NCBI GenBank assembly: GCA_937896265.1
Contig: CALBMD010000072.1
Location: 1-7,666, forward strand
Reading direction: 5' to 3'
Source of the DNA: an uncultured Pseudomonadota bacterium
GTDB taxonomy: Bacteria; Bdellovibrionota_B; Oligoflexia; Oligoflexales; Bog-1112
Length of the DNA: 7,666 bases
Shown: piece after piece, positions 6,673 through 7,666 of the stretch
Layout of the letters: every line of letters begins with the position of its first letter
How positions within the stretch are numbered: position 1 is the stretch's first letter
Notes under the pieces: generated by a model
The model's input: only the letters and a program-made list of their open reading frames with translations
Told to the model about the DNA's origin: nothing
Databases searched by the model: none
Position numbers and translations under genes: made by a program

Positions 6673-6677
6673 TCCTT
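6673..6677 (-). promoter_or_regulatory. Ribosome binding site that fixes the ridA start
   Basis: AAGGA on the minus strand lies eight bases upstream of the GTG at 6662-6664. It falls inside the longer reading that begins with TTG at 6685, and therefore argues for the shorter 127-residue product. Confidence 0.65.
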
Positions 6678-6707
6678 ACGTTCAAGTACAGGGCTGTCTC
6701 AAATAAA

Positions 6708-6734
6708 ATTATTAACTATGACATGACTTGGAAA
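6708..6734 (-). promoter_or_regulatory. Weak candidate promoter for ridA
   Basis: In the gap between the TPR-like gene and ridA, the minus strand has TTTCCA (6729-6734; four of six to -35) and AATAAT (6708-6713; five of six to -10) with a short 15-bp spacer. The gap also contains a perfect AAAAGCTTTT palindrome (6754-6763) and a possible GGAAA/TTTCC hairpin (6730-6752). I see no gene in it. Confidence 0.25.
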
Positions 6735-6823
6735 GCCCCGCGACTGGTTTCCCAAAAGCTTTTCTTGAGAGCAGTATTGCCGCTTTCTCCAAAACGCCTC
6801 TTTGCCAAAGTTCAAATTTTGTT

Positions 6824-7666
6824 CTAGTGACAGCCGCCTGCAGGTTTTTCCTCTTTGAGCTCAAGCTCGACTTCATCGATCATAGCTTTTAACTCTTCTT
6901 CAATGCGACCAGGAAAAATCTTCTGAACTATTTTAGCCTTGGCTTCTTTGATAAAAGCTTCTTTTTCTCCCATAGCCAAGATAGCTTGCAGCTCATGAAT
7001 CCTAAGCTTCCATGGCACAGGCTTTTGCATAACCTGCTCAAGCTCCCAAGCAACAGGACCAATCTTAGTATAGTCGCCTGCCATACCTAAAGCAGCTGTA
7101 TAGTCGATAAGAAATTCATCGCTGCGCAGCCCCTTTTGATAGTAACGGCTAAAGATCTCGACCTTCTTGATGGCATCTCTAACAGGATCAAGCTCTAACA
7201 AGAGGCTAAACCCCACCCAAGAGTCTAGCTTTTCCGCCAGCTCGCGCAGAGCAGAAAGAGGCTCGGCTGACACCTGATGAAAATACTTGGCAACAAGTTC
7301 CCAGCTTGGAAAATGATTTTTATCTACTTCCAAACCAGCCTTTAGCCACTCATAAGACTCTTCCCATAAGCCTTCATGCTGAAATATCTGGCTTAGATTT
7401 ACATACGGCCCTGGTTCAAGCGGCATTATTTCTTGAGCTAGATAGAAGCATTCTTTTGCTCTTTCAAGCTCTGCCACGAGCAAAGAAGCTATTCCTTCGA
7501 TATTTGCTCCCCGAAAACTAGCTCGCAGCCAAATATCTGGATGCTGATCGATGGCTTTGAGTACGTAGTGCGGCATATCCATTGTCAAAAGTTCGTCTAA
7601 AAGATCGGTGAGCTGCTCTTCATCTGGTCTTAATGCCTTGCTCTGAGCGAGAAACTGAGCGCCAAA
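6824..7666 (-). CDS. TPR-like helical repeat protein, 5' end beyond the window
   Basis: The reading frame stays open from the TAG at 6824-6826 to the last base, so at least 280 C-terminal residues are visible and the true start is outside. The TTG at 7586-7588 is not needed as a start: the 26 codons before it read as ordinary coding sequence (for example QSKALRPDEEQ). The product is helical, with tetratricopeptide-like helix pairs best seen in AKECFYLAQEIMPLEPG, then PYVNLSQIFQHEGLWEES and YEWLKAGLEVDKNHFPSW, matching the TPR spacing of small and aromatic residues. No catalytic motif, signal peptide or membrane segment is visible in this part. It ends with a charged Glu/Lys-rich helix and the tail AGGCH. 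TPR arrays mediate protein-protein binding; the partner is unknown. A 159-bp gap separates it from ridA. Confidence 0.82.
   Translation of the reverse strand, partial: FGAQFLAQSKALRPDEEQLTDLLDELLTMDMPHYVLKAIDQHPDIWLRASFRGANIEGIASLLVAELERAKECFYLAQEIMPLEPGPYVNLSQIFQHEGLWEESYEWLKAGLEVDKNHFPSWELVAKYFHQVSAEPLSALRELAEKLDSWVGFSLLLELDPVRDAIKKVEIFSRYYQKGLRSDEFLIDYTAALGMAGDYTKIGPVAWELEQVMQKPVPWKLRIHELQAILAMGEKEAFIKEAKAKIVQKIFPGRIEEELKAMIDEVELELKEEKPAGGCH

Noticed and set aside
6665..6685. Longer ridA beginning at TTG 6685
   Set aside because: There is no ribosome site for the TTG, while the GTG at 6664 has AAGGA and gives the usual family length with catalytic residues at their canonical numbers.

Overview
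The window looks like chromosomal DNA of a Gram-negative bacterium. Its base composition is moderately AT-leaning, and it carries two housekeeping genes (ffh, miaB), a ridA, and several poorly characterised envelope or repeat proteins. A predicted lipoprotein, a single-pass membrane protein and frequent GTG/TTG starts would fit a deltaproteobacterial or Bdellovibrionota-like lineage. This placement is a weak inference, because no rRNA or clade-specific marker is present. I see no tRNA, rRNA, CRISPR array, insertion sequence or integrase.

Layout. Positions 1-109 are a non-coding tail with a tandem 10-bp repeat. Positions 110-3030 (minus strand) hold ffh followed by miaB. The two share one base (TAATG), so they are probably translated together: Ffh is the signal recognition particle GTPase, and MiaB methylthiolates tRNA position 37. 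A 160-bp divergent intergenic region separates ffh from a plus-strand gene (3191-4249) that joins a GrpB/UPF0157 domain to a GNAT acetyltransferase domain. That gene converges on a minus-strand pair: a predicted lipoprotein (4280-5647) and, upstream and overlapping it by 53 bp, a small membrane-anchored protein (5595-6080). A 200-bp gap with inverted repeats comes next, then ridA (6281-6664, minus), a 159-bp gap, and the 3' part of a TPR-like helical-repeat gene (6824 to the window edge, minus).

The most interesting locus is the 161-codon gene at 5595-6080. After one N-terminal transmembrane helix, its soluble part reads by eye like the contractile-tail tube fold (phage T4 gp19-like / TIGR02241, related to Hcp). 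No sheath, baseplate, ATPase or other injection-system gene is visible. It looks like a tail-tube domain attached to the inner membrane and translationally paired with a cysteine-containing lipoprotein of unknown function. This is a hypothesis from pattern reading and needs a profile or structure search.
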